Source: Candidatus Acidianus copahuensis | Lineage (GTDB): Archaea > Thermoproteota > Thermoprotei_A > Sulfolobales > Sulfolobaceae | DNA length: 64,000 bases | Assembly (NCBI RefSeq): GCF_000632495.1 | Contig: NZ_JFZT01000057.1 | Location: 116,542-180,541, forward strand | Direction of reading: 5' to 3' | Shown: positions 16,476 to 25,899 of the stretch, piece after piece | Layout of the letters: each line of letters begins with the position of its first letter | How positions within the stretch are numbered: position 1 is the first letter of the stretch | Made by a program: the position numbers and the translations under genes | Notes under the pieces: generated by a model | The model's database searches: none | What the model was told of the DNA's origin: nothing | The model's input: only the letters and a program-made list of their open reading frames with translations

Positions 16476-19451
16476 TTGGGTTTACGTGAAGATTTCGGAA
16501 AGAGATTTGAGGAAAACTTTTCTGATAGTTTAGTCGAAAGGCTTTCTCACTCCGCAGATATGGGTTTTGTACCTCAACTTGTGTGGACTGGAATTAAAAT
16601 AAACATTATACCAGATTATGTTATTTACCCACAGAACGTGGAGGATGTTGTAGACGCGGTTAAATTAGCACTACAATATGGAGTTCCAATAGTGCCTTAC
16701 GGAAGAGGAACAAATAGGTACGGAAATGCGATACCAGCTGACGGCGGATTGCTATTAGATTTTTCAAAAATGGAAAAAGTTCAAATAGATGAGCAGAATA
16801 AGCTAGCTATAGTTGAACCTGGGGCAACTTGGAAGATCATTGATCTTAATGCCCAAGCAAGAAACTTACAGCTTAGAACTTTTCCTTCTAGTTATGACTC
16901 AACTGCAGGCGGAGGAATAGCCGGTGATGTATTAGGCATAGGTTCATATGAGTTTGGCTTCCTTTGCGATAATATTTCCTTTGTAGATCTGGTAAACCCT
17001 AAGGCAGAAATTGTTCATCTTGAAGGAAAAGACCTTGCCCTCGTGTGTGGCTCTGAAGGAACTACGGGGATCATAGTAAAGGCTGGTATAAAGTTGAAGC
17101 AGTTTTCTAGAACAGAGAGCATGGTAATTTCATTTGATAGCTTTGCAAAGGCATATAATGCAATTGGAGAATTCTATAGAGAAGTTGTTCCAGCATGGCA
17201 CGTTCAAGTTAGAGGACCTGCAATTTCTTCTTATTTGGCTGACAAGTTCAAGGCACGTTTAGATCCAAATAAATGGAACATGGTTATCCTTTATCCCTCT
17301 ACTAGAGCAAGCGTTGTAGAACCTAAACTTTACAAGATCTCTCAAACGTTTGGAGGAAATATCTTTGAGGGAGAGTGGACAGGTTGGTGGAGTTTTAATC
17401 ATGGAGTTAATGCCGCTCTGAGGACTAAAGGTCTACTAATTCATCAACATGGACTAATTCATTATACAAAGATTAACGAACTAATTGACGGATTACAGAA
17501 AAATTTAGGTAATATAGGTCTTTTAGACCCAGAAAAAGGATTTGATCTAGATATAGATCTAGAGAGGAGAGAGGTACTTTTAGTTAATGCGTTTACTCAA
17601 ACAACTCTTCCATCAGTGGATAAAAAGATCATATACGACTTAGCGAAAAATACGTTAATGATGGAGGAATACGTGAAAGTTGGAGGTTCAATGTTATCCA
17701 TAGGAATGTTTGTTCATAAGTATGCTAAGAATAGGTTAAGCGCAATGGGAAAGACTTTCCAAGAACTTGGAGTAGACCGTTACGAAGTAATGAAGAAATA
17801 TAAGGAGGAAATGGATCCTGATGAGCTATTTAACCCTGGAAAAGTCTTTGAACCAAAGAAGCGGGCTAAAACTTTATTGGAGATTGTTAATAAGCAGAAC
17901 GAAGCTCTAAAGTTCCGTTTCGGAATAGGATTTGCAAAAGTGTTATCACCCGGAGGAGAAGTAGATGGATATAAAGTTTCTAAGAGATATCTTGATATTT
18001 TTGCAGATTATGCCTTAACATGCATAGATTGTGCAATGTGTGTAACTGTTTGTCCTCAGTTTAGGTTAATACCACAATGGCCATATGCTCCGAAAGGAAT
18101 GTTTGACTTCGCTAAAGGCGTAATTTCTTATTATCAGATTCATGAAGAAGTTGATGTTCCAGATAGCGCTATCGCCGAGATCTCAGGTTGTGATAAGTGT
18201 GCCCTCTGTGATGGGGTATGTCCAGCTAAAATTCCGATTTCTACGTTACTTATTAAATTAAATAGTCTAGTCGCAAGAAAGATCCCAGAGGAGCCAACTG
18301 CAGATATAACCATACCGGATGAATATAAGGATATAGTAGATGACGGAAGTGAAATAGGTATATGGTTAGGTAAATTTGTCAACGAGAATCCTCAAGTTTT
18401 GTTAGCAGTTCTAGAACTGATGAAAAAGCTTGGAATCAAGATTAAGCTGTTTAATACGAGTCTTGACAGTGGATTCATGGACTATATAAGCGGGAATGGG
18501 AATGTTCTAACTGAAAAGATAAAGCTTAATTCAGAGAAACTCCAAAATGTTGCTGAACTTCTTACAGTTTCTCCAGAAGATTACAGAACTTTTTCTGAGG
18601 CTTATAGGGAATACTCTAGATTGGTCGGGACAAGAATGGACGTAGAACCTACACCAATCGATCTGAAGCTGCTAAAGGCTATTCAATTTGAGGGAAGTGA
18701 AGAGATTAATTTGCACGCAGCGTGCTTTTCCTCTCCCTACATAGACGAGGTAATAAAAAGATTAAGAGAAAAAGGATTTAAAGTAAAGAAGATTGAAGGA
18801 TGTTCAGGTGCAGTATTAGAAAAGAACTTAGGAAAGAGATCAGACATGATGGCAAGGGCTCTTGCAGAGAGATATCAGGAAATAGTAACTTTATGTCCAT
18901 TAGCAGCTGCCAAATTCAAAGCTGTTGGAGTTAACGCAAAGACGTTGATTGAGTTCATAGGAGAGAGAGTTGGAGTTAAGATAGACTACGCTCAAAAGAC
19001 AGTTCAGGTAGGAGAAGAAGATAAATTGCAGATTCAGAAGCTATTCTATGACTCTATTTTATCTTCTTTACAGAAAAGGTTCCAAATAATCGCCGATACC
19101 GCCTCATTTATCTCTTCAGGGAAGGACGAATATGAAAAAATAATTGAACCGATAATAAAGGAGGCTATTGAGGAGAGCGCAAACAACTTTGTGGAAATGA
19201 TTAGAGGTATAATTTCCACAAAGACTAAGGATATGAATCAGACAGAAAAGATGTTACTAACGTCTGCATATGTGAGAGAAGCTAGTAGTATTCTTCTTTC
19301 GGCGTCTTTTGAAAACTTAATCGCCCAAGTAGTCAGTGGAGTTAAATCATTTACTTCAGAAGAGTTCGATCAAAAGACCTTAGCCGATTCAGTCTTAGAC
19401 CTTCTTAGATTCAATACATCCATATTTAAAAAGGCTATCTCATCTATATGA
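16476..19451 (+). CDS. FAD-linked oxidase fused to a 4Fe-4S and Cys-rich domain (glycolate oxidase / D-lactate dehydrogenase-like)
   Basis: A single 991-residue polypeptide combining GlcD-like and GlcF-like parts. An N-terminal PCMH-type FAD domain (VPYGRGTNRYGN and a second FAD loop near GGGIAGDV) is followed by the FAD-oxidase C domain. Two Cys clusters, CIDCAMCVTVCP (about 516-527) and CDKCALCDGVCP (about 572-583), fit two 4Fe-4S centres. A later CCG-like part has HAACFSSPY and EGCSGAVLEKNLG. It probably oxidises a 2-hydroxy acid and passes electrons to a quinone. GTG 16467 is possible, but it forms part of the AGGTGAT ribosome site, so TTG 16476 is preferred. Confidence 0.85.
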   Translation: MGLREDFGKRFEENFSDSLVERLSHSADMGFVPQLVWTGIKINIIPDYVIYPQNVEDVVDAVKLALQYGVPIVPYGRGTNRYGNAIPADGGLLLDFSKMEKVQIDEQNKLAIVEPGATWKIIDLNAQARNLQLRTFPSSYDSTAGGGIAGDVLGIGSYEFGFLCDNISFVDLVNPKAEIVHLEGKDLALVCGSEGTTGIIVKAGIKLKQFSRTESMVISFDSFAKAYNAIGEFYREVVPAWHVQVRGPAISSYLADKFKARLDPNKWNMVILYPSTRASVVEPKLYKISQTFGGNIFEGEWTGWWSFNHGVNAALRTKGLLIHQHGLIHYTKINELIDGLQKNLGNIGLLDPEKGFDLDIDLERREVLLVNAFTQTTLPSVDKKIIYDLAKNTLMMEEYVKVGGSMLSIGMFVHKYAKNRLSAMGKTFQELGVDRYEVMKKYKEEMDPDELFNPGKVFEPKKRAKTLLEIVNKQNEALKFRFGIGFAKVLSPGGEVDGYKVSKRYLDIFADYALTCIDCAMCVTVCPQFRLIPQWPYAPKGMFDFAKGVISYYQIHEEVDVPDSAIAEISGCDKCALCDGVCPAKIPISTLLIKLNSLVARKIPEEPTADITIPDEYKDIVDDGSEIGIWLGKFVNENPQVLLAVLELMKKLGIKIKLFNTSLDSGFMDYISGNGNVLTEKIKLNSEKLQNVAELLTVSPEDYRTFSEAYREYSRLVGTRMDVEPTPIDLKLLKAIQFEGSEEINLHAACFSSPYIDEVIKRLREKGFKVKKIEGCSGAVLEKNLGKRSDMMARALAERYQEIVTLCPLAAAKFKAVGVNAKTLIEFIGERVGVKIDYAQKTVQVGEEDKLQIQKLFYDSILSSLQKRFQIIADTASFISSGKDEYEKIIEPIIKEAIEESANNFVEMIRGIISTKTKDMNQTEKMLLTSAYVREASSILLSASFENLIAQVVSGVKSFTSEEFDQKTLADSVLDLLRFNTSIFKKAISSI

Positions 19452-19633
19452 GTTAATTCTTTGTATTAACTAGTAATAGATTTATTTTATCTATAGGGAT
19501 GATTACATATTATTGTATTTTATTTTAAATTATAAAAAGTAATAATTAATCTCATAGTATAACATATGGACAAATAAAAACTTTTTTAGGCAAATTTATA
19601 AAAGGGCAAACGAGTTATCTACTTAGGTATATA

Positions 19634-20221
19634 ATGGGTAGAGTTAATATTGCGGCTGACTCTGAATTAGTAAAGGAATTGGAAAAGGAAGCAAAAAGTA
19701 AGGGTTACACTATATTTTCTCTAACCAATACTGCAATAAAGGCTATGACAGATTTGATAAAGAGCGGTGAAGATTCGTCAACTATACAAAACCTTGTCGA
19801 GTTTTATATTATTGGAAAAGACTTAGATATAATTCCAGTCACATCATGGTATATAGAGAGTCTAGCAAAAATATGTTATGAGAAGGATATTAAGGCTTTT
19901 GAGGAAATTTGTGAAGGGGCAGGACAGCAGCTTTCCTCATACCTTAAGTCAAGAGCTCCTACCTTTGATGGATTAATGGAAATTTATGACAGTGTTAAGT
20001 CTGTTTTACCGATAAAAGATATACATGTTAAAGCAGGTAGTGATGAAGAGATAGAAATAAGGGTTACTGGAAGCGGGTTTAGCAAGGAATCAACTTTCTG
20101 TACATCTAAGGTATTTCAAAAAATATTGGAAGGATATTCCTTTAACGTTATAGAAATGAACTACTCACCAGGTGGAATAATAATAGCTAAGGCTAAATAT
20201 CAAGGCCAACCTAATAAGTAG
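19634..20221 (+). CDS. Conserved crenarchaeal-type hypothetical protein
   Basis: I do not recognise a named family. The 195-residue product begins with a short strand followed by helices (VNIAADSELVKELEKEAKSKG) that resemble a ribbon-helix-helix or antitoxin-like N-terminus. An alpha/beta remainder follows, with two cysteines in its central helical part. A TTTATAAAAGG box about 30 bp upstream gives it its own promoter. Its last 22 bp overlap the 3' end of the convergent Nep1 gene. Confidence 0.6.
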   Translation: MGRVNIAADSELVKELEKEAKSKGYTIFSLTNTAIKAMTDLIKSGEDSSTIQNLVEFYIIGKDLDIIPVTSWYIESLAKICYEKDIKAFEEICEGAGQQLSSYLKSRAPTFDGLMEIYDSVKSVLPIKDIHVKAGSDEEIEIRVTGSGFSKESTFCTSKVFQKILEGYSFNVIEMNYSPGGIIIAKAKYQGQPNK

Positions 20222-20844
20222 TTACATCCTGATAAAAGCCTACAAACTACTTGTTGTGCTTCTAGAACCCTGGAGCTAATTGAGTAACGCTCATAAAAAT
20301 ACGATTTAACTTCTGACGAAAAATCACCGCTTTGAAACGCTCCTATACCAATTAGGTTGTTATCCTTACATAGAGCTTCAGGTGAAGTCCTTTTTCCATC
20401 CTCTGATAGAAGTATTGGATTTTTACCCTTAACTATATCTTCTAATTTTACGTTAAGTATTTCCATTAGAGGATTGTTCTCCTTAGGGACTCTTCCTTCA
20501 ATAAGGAGTTTTTCCATTAATCCTATAAATCTATCATAATTTTTTGGGGGTCGCATGGATGGATCAACTCTTATTATTTTCGAGTCAATCGTGTGAATGT
20601 AAATCTCATCCATAATTTTTTCCTCCAAGATTAGGAGAAGAGTTTGATGTAAAATATCGGGTCTTCCTCTCTTTCTAAAGTTAGGTAGATTTTTCATTGC
20701 CGAATAGTGAAGAGAAATATCTAAGATTGTTTGTTCAGGTCTCTTACCTCTCTTCATAGCGTTCTTAACCACTGAAGGATGATTAACTATTTCCTTAGGA
20801 ACTAGTTCTAGTGAAGAATCAAGGAGAATTATATCTATTTTCAC
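20200..20844 (-). CDS. nep1: Nep1/Emg1-like 16S rRNA pseudouridine N1-methyltransferase
   Basis: SPOUT-class methyltransferase that methylates N1 of a pseudouridine in small-subunit rRNA and assists ribosome assembly. The 214-residue length, the opening MKIDIILLDSSLELVPKEI, the KRGRPDILHQTLL segment and the RVDPSMRPPKNYDRFIGLMEKLL stretch match archaeal Nep1. The C-terminal part with GIGAFQSGDF and the following Ser/Glu-rich helix forms the trefoil-knot cofactor site. It is divergent from the RNase P component gene with only 15 bp between the starts. Confidence 0.9.
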   Translation of the reverse strand: MKIDIILLDSSLELVPKEIVNHPSVVKNAMKRGKRPEQTILDISLHYSAMKNLPNFRKRGRPDILHQTLLLILEEKIMDEIYIHTIDSKIIRVDPSMRPPKNYDRFIGLMEKLLIEGRVPKENNPLMEILNVKLEDIVKGKNPILLSEDGKRTSPEALCKDNNLIGIGAFQSGDFSSEVKSYFYERYSISSRVLEAQQVVCRLLSGCNYLLGWP

Positions 20845-20859
20845 ACTAAACTGTATTCA

Positions 20860-21273
20860 ATGATATCTATAAGACTTGAGAAGAGGTCAATTTCCTTAAT
20901 ATTAGAAGCTAGAAGACTTGCCTTAGAAGGAGAATTAGAACTTGGAAGAAAATACATTAAGTTGGCTAGAGCTTATGCAGCAAAGGGTAGATTTAGATTA
21001 CCTCTTCCGTATAGGAGAATGTTTTGCAGAAGATGCAATACGCCATTAGTTCCAGGTAAAACTGAAAGGGTAAGAATCAAGTCAAAAATTTTAATAAGAA
21101 CTTGCTTAATATGTGGCTGGATAAGGAGATATGAACTCAGAGAAGTTAAAAAGAGTGACGGTGGAAAAATCAGCGGTAAGAATAGGGAAAAACGGAATTT
21201 CACAGGGGATTATAGAGGAAATAAAGAGGCAATTAAAGGAAAAAAGAGTAGTAAAAATAAGGATAGGAAATAA
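20860..21273 (+). CDS. rnp4: Ribonuclease P protein component 4 (Rpp21/Rpr2 family), extended tail
   Basis: Subunit of archaeal RNase P, which matures tRNA 5' ends. Two N-terminal helices are followed by a zinc ribbon: CRRC at about 55-58 and CLIC near 86-89. The Rpp21 core ends near residue 100. Here the frame continues for about 35 more residues of Lys, Arg, Gly and Asn, because the stop (21271-21273) lies inside the YhbY gene. The overlap is 143 nt. The tail may be functional in RNA binding or simply a by-product of the overlap. Confidence 0.88.
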   Translation: MISIRLEKRSISLILEARRLALEGELELGRKYIKLARAYAAKGRFRLPLPYRRMFCRRCNTPLVPGKTERVRIKSKILIRTCLICGWIRRYELREVKKSDGGKISGKNREKRNFTGDYRGNKEAIKGKKSSKNKDRK

Positions 21274-21382
21274 AGAAGGGAATAGGAAGGAAATAGCGAA
21301 TAAAATTGCAGAGATTACGGGTTCAAGACTAATTGAAGTAAGGGGATATACTTTTGTCCTTGAGAAAGAAAGTAGCCCTTGA
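21131..21382 (+). CDS. YhbY/CRS1-type RNA-binding protein
   Basis: Small 83-residue CRM-domain protein. The pattern VRIGKNGISQGIIEEIKRQLKEKRVVKIRI, followed by GSRLIEVRGYTFVLEKE, matches the YhbY domain, including the GKNG loop. Bacterial YhbY binds pre-50S particles, and archaeal forms are presumed ribosome or rRNA binders. The ATG at 21131 follows GGAG in an alternative frame inside the RNase P gene. In-frame GTG codons a few residues later are alternative starts. It overlaps the following DUF371 gene by 29 nt, giving a three-gene nested run. Confidence 0.85.
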   Translation: MNSEKLKRVTVEKSAVRIGKNGISQGIIEEIKRQLKEKRVVKIRIGNKEGNRKEIANKIAEITGSRLIEVRGYTFVLEKESSP

Positions 21383-21854
21383 TGAACTTGAATTTACTGG
21401 ACATCCCAATGTATTAGCTACACATAAAACAACACTGGAAATAACTACAGAGGATTACTTAACTCCTCGAGGAGACTGTATAATAGGAATAAATGCCTCT
21501 AAGTCTTTAGCAGACTTGAACGAGAGAGTTAAGTCGGATATAAGGCTAGGGTATTATGTTTATCTAGTCATTCAAGTAGGTAATTATTCACAAGTAATTA
21601 TAGGCAAAGGCTCTCCATCTCTTTCTCTAGACGATAAGGTAAGGATGATTATTAGAAAATCAACTTATACTTCTAGTTCAACTCTAATGATTATGGCAAA
21701 TTCTTCAGCTAGAAACATTGATAGGCGAATTGTGGAAACACTAAGACGCGGTAATGTTGGAAAAGCCTTTATTCTGACAAGCGAATATCCCCTTAAAGAT
21801 GTAGAGGCCCTTAGAGAACTCGTTAATGGCCTTAGCGTTGATAATATCTCTTAG
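21354..21854 (+). CDS. DUF371 family protein
   Basis: Archaeal protein of unknown function, 166 residues. The segment ELEFTGHPNVLATHKTTLEITTEDYLTPRGDCIIGINASKS is the hallmark of DUF371. The start is TTG 21354 (or TTG 21360) inside the end of the YhbY gene; no ATG is available. Its 3' 114 nt overlap the 3' end of the convergent Trm5-like gene. Location in an RNA-processing cluster suggests, but does not prove, a link with RNA metabolism. Confidence 0.82.
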   Translation: MSLRKKVALDELEFTGHPNVLATHKTTLEITTEDYLTPRGDCIIGINASKSLADLNERVKSDIRLGYYVYLVIQVGNYSQVIIGKGSPSLSLDDKVRMIIRKSTYTSSSTLMIMANSSARNIDRRIVETLRRGNVGKAFILTSEYPLKDVEALRELVNGLSVDNIS

Positions 21855-22544
21855 GTTATCCTCTCGATCTAGGATATATATAATAAGTTCTTTTCTTGTT
21901 ACTCTACATAGTTCTACCAAGAACTCTCTAATTGTTGTTGGATTGTCTCCATATACTCTATCGAACGCTTTTTCCCTAAAAGGGAGATAATGTGCATCGT
22001 AATTTACTATATCGACTAGACCGAGTCTTCTGTTCAGACTGATAGTTTCCTTCAAAAGGTATAACCCAGCTAAGTTCAGATCACCTGCAACTACAAACAA
22101 TGCCTTTACTGAAGCATGTAGTGCAATCCCTCCATATCCAGTGAAGGCATCTAAAACAATTTCCCCCTCCTTAATCTCATCCTTAACCCTAAGATGTTCA
22201 CCACTTAAAGAGGGATTAACATAGACCTTTGATATATCCACGACGAATGTTATCCCATTTTCTTTAAATTTAGTTTTAGTTATCGTTTCTCCTCCTATAT
22301 GCTCTAACTCGTTAACTCTGAGGTTTCCCGTTACTTTTTTCCTAATGTAAACTGCCTTAACTCTTGGATTAATTTTCATTACTGCCTTGGCTAACTCATC
22401 CTTATTTACCTCAATTTTAGGCGAAACTAGCGCTATTTCTCCTATAACATAAAAACTTGACACACCTTTCATGATATCCCTTAGTTTAGGCGTATTAACT
22501 TTTTTTGACCTTATTTCTTGTTCGCGTTTATTATGACTAGACAA
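21741..22544 (-). CDS. Trm5/Taw2-like tRNA methyltransferase
   Basis: Class I SAM-dependent enzyme related to archaeal Trm5 (m1G37 of tRNA) and Taw2 (wyosine pathway). The 267-residue product has an N-terminal Trm5-like segment (FYVIGEIALVSP), then VYVNPSLSGEHLRV and the SAM motif VLDAFTGYGGIALHA. At the position of the catalytic NLP/NPP motif it reads GDNPTT, which is diverged. Substrate and product are therefore uncertain: m1G37 formation, wyosine side-chain transfer, or another tRNA reaction. The gene is convergent with and overlaps the DUF371 gene by 114 nt. Confidence 0.8.
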   Translation of the reverse strand: MSSHNKREQEIRSKKVNTPKLRDIMKGVSSFYVIGEIALVSPKIEVNKDELAKAVMKINPRVKAVYIRKKVTGNLRVNELEHIGGETITKTKFKENGITFVVDISKVYVNPSLSGEHLRVKDEIKEGEIVLDAFTGYGGIALHASVKALFVVAGDLNLAGLYLLKETISLNRRLGLVDIVNYDAHYLPFREKAFDRVYGDNPTTIREFLVELCRVTRKELIIYILDREDNLRDIINAKAINEFSKGLYIFKGIFACQNKGFSNITAS

Positions 22545-22607
22545 GGAACATCACTGTGATAAGAAATTTGCTTACAAACTAAAGGAGATTCAATAAAAAG
22601 AAAAAGA

Positions 22608-23606
22608 TTATTTCTTAAATTTGTCCATCTCAGAGCTATGACCAGCAAATAGAGAGGAACTAGGATCAATGTACTTTTTAGCCACGCTTGTGGCTATTGC
22701 TACTTGACCAAAACCAACAGCTATTAACGCTAACTTTGGACTCCCATCGACTGAGGCTATATCTCCTGCAGAGTATACACCTGGAAGGTTTGTTTCCATC
22801 TTTCCATTAACTAGTACATCTCTTCCCTTCATGTTAACTCCCCACTTAGGTATGTTGCCTAGATCGCCCTTGTAACCGATGCTTATTATAACTGCATCAA
22901 TGTCTAGTGTTTTTTCCTCCTTCGTTCTGTTATCAAATATTATAGCTTCTGTTACTTTACTTCCGTCACCTTTAACTTCCTTTAGTTCATGCCAAGTATA
23001 TACGTTTGCCACTTGATACATTTCTTTAACACTTCTCTCATGAGCTCTAAATTGATCTCTTCTGTGGGCCAAGTAAACTTTCTTAGCTATTGGAGCTAAT
23101 GTTAACGCCCAGTCTACTGCAGAGTCTCCACCTCCTACTATTAAGATTCTTTTTCCTTCAAAGTCCTTTTTCCTTCTCACAGTATAGAAAACGCCTTTAT
23201 TCTCGTACTCAACTTCTCCCTTTGCCCCAAGTCTTGAAGGGGATATCTTACCTATTCCTACAGCTATTAATACTGTCTTAGTCTTAAACTCTCCTCCATT
23301 GTTTGTCTTAACAATCCACATGTTGTCATCGGTCTTCTGGATCCAATCAACCCATTCCTTTGTCCTTATATCTGACGAGAACATCTTAGCTTGCTCAATT
23401 AACTTTTGAGCTAGATCGTAGCCAAGTATCCCTGGAAATCCACCCACATCATATACTGTCTTTTCTGGGTATAGAGACACTAATTGGCCTCCTAACTCGT
23501 CCTGTGAGTCTATTAAGAGAGTCTTCATGTCCCTTAGTCCAGCATAGAAGTTACCAAAGAGACCAACAGGCCCTCCTCCTATTACTATCATATCATATTC
23601 TGACAT
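22608..23606 (-). CDS. Ferredoxin/flavodoxin-NADP+ reductase, thioredoxin reductase-like type
   Basis: FAD- and NAD(P)H-binding flavoprotein of 332 residues. The N-terminal FAD loop is GGGPVGLFGNFYAG, the NADP loop VGGGDSAVDWAL (158-169), and the second FAD motif YSAGDIASVDG. The redox CxxC of real thioredoxin reductases is missing; the corresponding stretch (near 141-145) reads YTVRR. This is the pattern of TrxR-like ferredoxin:NADP+ reductases. It probably balances reduced ferredoxin against NADPH. The C-terminal extension after YIDPSSSLFAG is typical of this type. It is monocistronic. Confidence 0.88.
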   Translation of the reverse strand: MSEYDMIVIGGGPVGLFGNFYAGLRDMKTLLIDSQDELGGQLVSLYPEKTVYDVGGFPGILGYDLAQKLIEQAKMFSSDIRTKEWVDWIQKTDDNMWIVKTNNGGEFKTKTVLIAVGIGKISPSRLGAKGEVEYENKGVFYTVRRKKDFEGKRILIVGGGDSAVDWALTLAPIAKKVYLAHRRDQFRAHERSVKEMYQVANVYTWHELKEVKGDGSKVTEAIIFDNRTKEEKTLDIDAVIISIGYKGDLGNIPKWGVNMKGRDVLVNGKMETNLPGVYSAGDIASVDGSPKLALIAVGFGQVAIATSVAKKYIDPSSSLFAGHSSEMDKFKK

Positions 23607-23710
23607 ATGTAGTCAAAGATTTGGTGAATTTATACTATTTAAACGTTACTACAATAATCATCAAAAAACAAATTAGTTAGAGATAAAGGCTTGAGTAATA
23701 AAATAAAGCA

Positions 23711-24052
23711 ATGATAGAGCTTTTCATACTACTGTTGACGCCATTCTTTATACTTTGGAGTTTCTGGTTAAGGTATTTTAGAAAAATTATTTCAGGAGGT
23801 CTTGATTATGTTGGCAATTCCTATACTGAAAATAAGATTAGAATTTTGCCCTCATCTTCAGTAAAGGTTAAGATAAAGGGAAAAACGGTAATTGTAGTAA
23901 GTGGAGTTTCTAGCTGGGTAACTATAAGGGTTAATGGGGGACCAAGACAAAAGGTTTTCAAGATAAGGTTATTGAATACAGAAGGTGAAGTTGAAATAAT
24001 AAATGAGAATAGAGTATTTCAAGTCAATGTAGTTATTAGGCAAGCTGTTTAA
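23711..24052 (+). CDS. Hypothetical protein with an N-terminal membrane helix
   Basis: I do not recognise a family. The 113-residue product has one membrane helix (about residues 3-18) and then a beta-rich domain of about 85 residues without cysteines. The rhythm of alternating hydrophobic residues (VKIKGKTVIVVSGVSSWVTIRV) suggests a small beta-sandwich. It is convergent with the MFS gene and overlaps its end by 17 nt. Confidence 0.55.
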   Translation: MIELFILLLTPFFILWSFWLRYFRKIISGGLDYVGNSYTENKIRILPSSSVKVKIKGKTVIVVSGVSSWVTIRVNGGPRQKVFKIRLLNTEGEVEIINENRVFQVNVVIRQAV

Positions 24053-25103
24053 TCTTCGTGATGATAACTAGCGGAATAATTCCAAGAATCGTGGAAATTA
24101 CCCAAATGTAAATACCGCTTAATGATGCTATTGGTTGAATTATACTTCCTAAGATAATATTTACAGCGTTTATTTCAGCAAGGGCTATTCCTGCATTAGA
24201 TCCTCTATTTGATGCTGCTAAAGCATAAAGGATGGAGATTGCTAATTCATTAAATATTCCAATAGTTACTATTCCAAGGAAATAGTATCTGGTGTAAAGT
24301 AGGAGGGAAGGTATTACACCCAAAATGGAAGTAATTAGTAAGAGTTTTACTCTATTTCCCCTATCACCTAAAAAGGCCAAAAGGCCTCCTATTAAGGAGA
24401 AGATTAAAAGTGTAGAAGTTATGGCGGAACTTTGCGTAATTTGTATGTGTAAATTTACGGTAGCGAAAGTCGGAAAAAGTTCACCTATAACATAGTAGGC
24501 CCCCCAAACGCCTGACGTGGCAATTCCTAGATAGAGTATTTTTTTGTCTTTAATTGTTGACCAATTTGGAAAGTGATTTGGGAGCCTAAGATTTATAAAA
24601 ATAGAAATAAAAAGTAAAGCAGAGAGTAAATATGAAGAAAATTTAAACCCTATATGTTGATCTAAAAATATCCAGTTAAGGCCGATTATACCCCCTAAAC
24701 TGAAGGCAGAGTTATATATTCCCAACGCGGTGCTAGTTCTCTTTTCATTTAATATTGCTAAAATTGATGCTCCTGAAGAGAAAAACATAGAGGCTCCTAC
24801 ACCTGCTATAAAATATGAGATCAAAAGCATGTACAGATTCGTGGAATTTCCTACAAATAGCGAAGATATTGCCATAACGGACAATCCTAAAATCATTGTT
24901 CTTCTTAGACCTATCCTTGATGAAATATAAGCCGAGGGTATTTGCATACTTCCTGATCCTACGAAGAACGAAAATGGAACCAAACCAGAGAATGAAATCG
25001 GGAAAGAGAGTGAACTAGATAAATAAGGTATAATAGGCGCTAAATAAAACCAGGTAATAGCATATATTACTCTAGCAAAGATTATGGTAAATCCTTTCAA
25101 CAT
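24036..25103 (-). CDS. Major facilitator superfamily transporter
   Basis: A 355-residue membrane protein with about 11-12 hydrophobic helices. The loop after helix 2 reads SSRIGLRRTMILG, a recognisable motif A variant, and helix 4-5 has GVGASMFFSSGASI, typical for MFS. The substrate is unknown. The length is short for the family but the two-half repeat is present. It is divergent from NAD kinase with only 46 bp between starts. Confidence 0.82.
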   Translation of the reverse strand: MLKGFTIIFARVIYAITWFYLAPIIPYLSSSLSFPISFSGLVPFSFFVGSGSMQIPSAYISSRIGLRRTMILGLSVMAISSLFVGNSTNLYMLLISYFIAGVGASMFFSSGASILAILNEKRTSTALGIYNSAFSLGGIIGLNWIFLDQHIGFKFSSYLLSALLFISIFINLRLPNHFPNWSTIKDKKILYLGIATSGVWGAYYVIGELFPTFATVNLHIQITQSSAITSTLLIFSLIGGLLAFLGDRGNRVKLLLITSILGVIPSLLLYTRYYFLGIVTIGIFNELAISILYALAASNRGSNAGIALAEINAVNIILGSIIQPIASLSGIYIWVISTILGIIPLVIITKIKQLA

Positions 25104-25149
25104 GAGATTCGCAGTAATATTATTAAAAAAGTTATGTGAGGTTAGATAG

Positions 25150-25899
25150 ATGAAAGTAAAAATAGTACATAATCCATTTCCAAAGGCCCAATCAATAGTT
25201 AGAAAAGCGTTAGAGATCTTTAAGAATTATGGTCTAGAGATTACAGATTCTGATCCTGACTATGTAATCGCAATAGGAGGAGACGGAACGCTGTTAAAAG
25301 CCATAAAATATGGAAAGCCTGTGATTGCAGTAAAGGCAGGAAGAAGGGGATTCTTAATGGATGTCGAACCAGAAAGGCTCGAATGTGCATTGAAGAGATT
25401 AATTGATGGGGATTTTAAAATCCAAGAATATCCATTATTGAAACTTAACACGGAAGGAATTAATACACTCGCATTTAATGAAGTAGGGATAATATCGGAA
25501 CAACCAGAAACTATTATTCTAAATTTTAAATCTGATAATATTAATTTTTCCATAGAAGGAGATGGGGCATTAATCTCTACGCCTCAAGGAAGTACAGGTT
25601 GGGCTTTATCCGCTACTGGTAATATTATTCTTGACGTAGATGCAATTGAGTTAGCTTTTATTAACCCAGTTCTTTCTCCTTTACGTTCAGTAGTTATTTC
25701 ATCTAATCCTATAACGATAAAAATAGAGGACAAAGGTTATAATCAAAAGATTAGATTAACGAGTGACGGAGATATAGTAGAAACAGTAAATACGGGAGAC
25801 GAAATTCACGTTGAAAGGGCTAAAGAGAAAGCAAAAGTGCTTCGATTCTTTGAAATTAACCCCATAGGAGGAGTTTTAAGTGGAAAAAATAATATTTGA
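25150..25899 (+). CDS. nadK: NAD kinase
   Basis: Phosphorylates NAD+ to NADP+. The 249-residue product contains the catalytic GGDGTLLKA (43-51, Asp45), NEVGIISEQ as the NAD-binding NE motif, and GDGALISTPQGSTGWALSATG, the conserved glycine-rich tail of the family. GTGAGGTTAG just upstream is a good ribosome site. The next gene starts within its last 20 nt, so the pair is co-translated. Confidence 0.95.
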   Translation: MKVKIVHNPFPKAQSIVRKALEIFKNYGLEITDSDPDYVIAIGGDGTLLKAIKYGKPVIAVKAGRRGFLMDVEPERLECALKRLIDGDFKIQEYPLLKLNTEGINTLAFNEVGIISEQPETIILNFKSDNINFSIEGDGALISTPQGSTGWALSATGNIILDVDAIELAFINPVLSPLRSVVISSNPITIKIEDKGYNQKIRLTSDGDIVETVNTGDEIHVERAKEKAKVLRFFEINPIGGVLSGKNNI

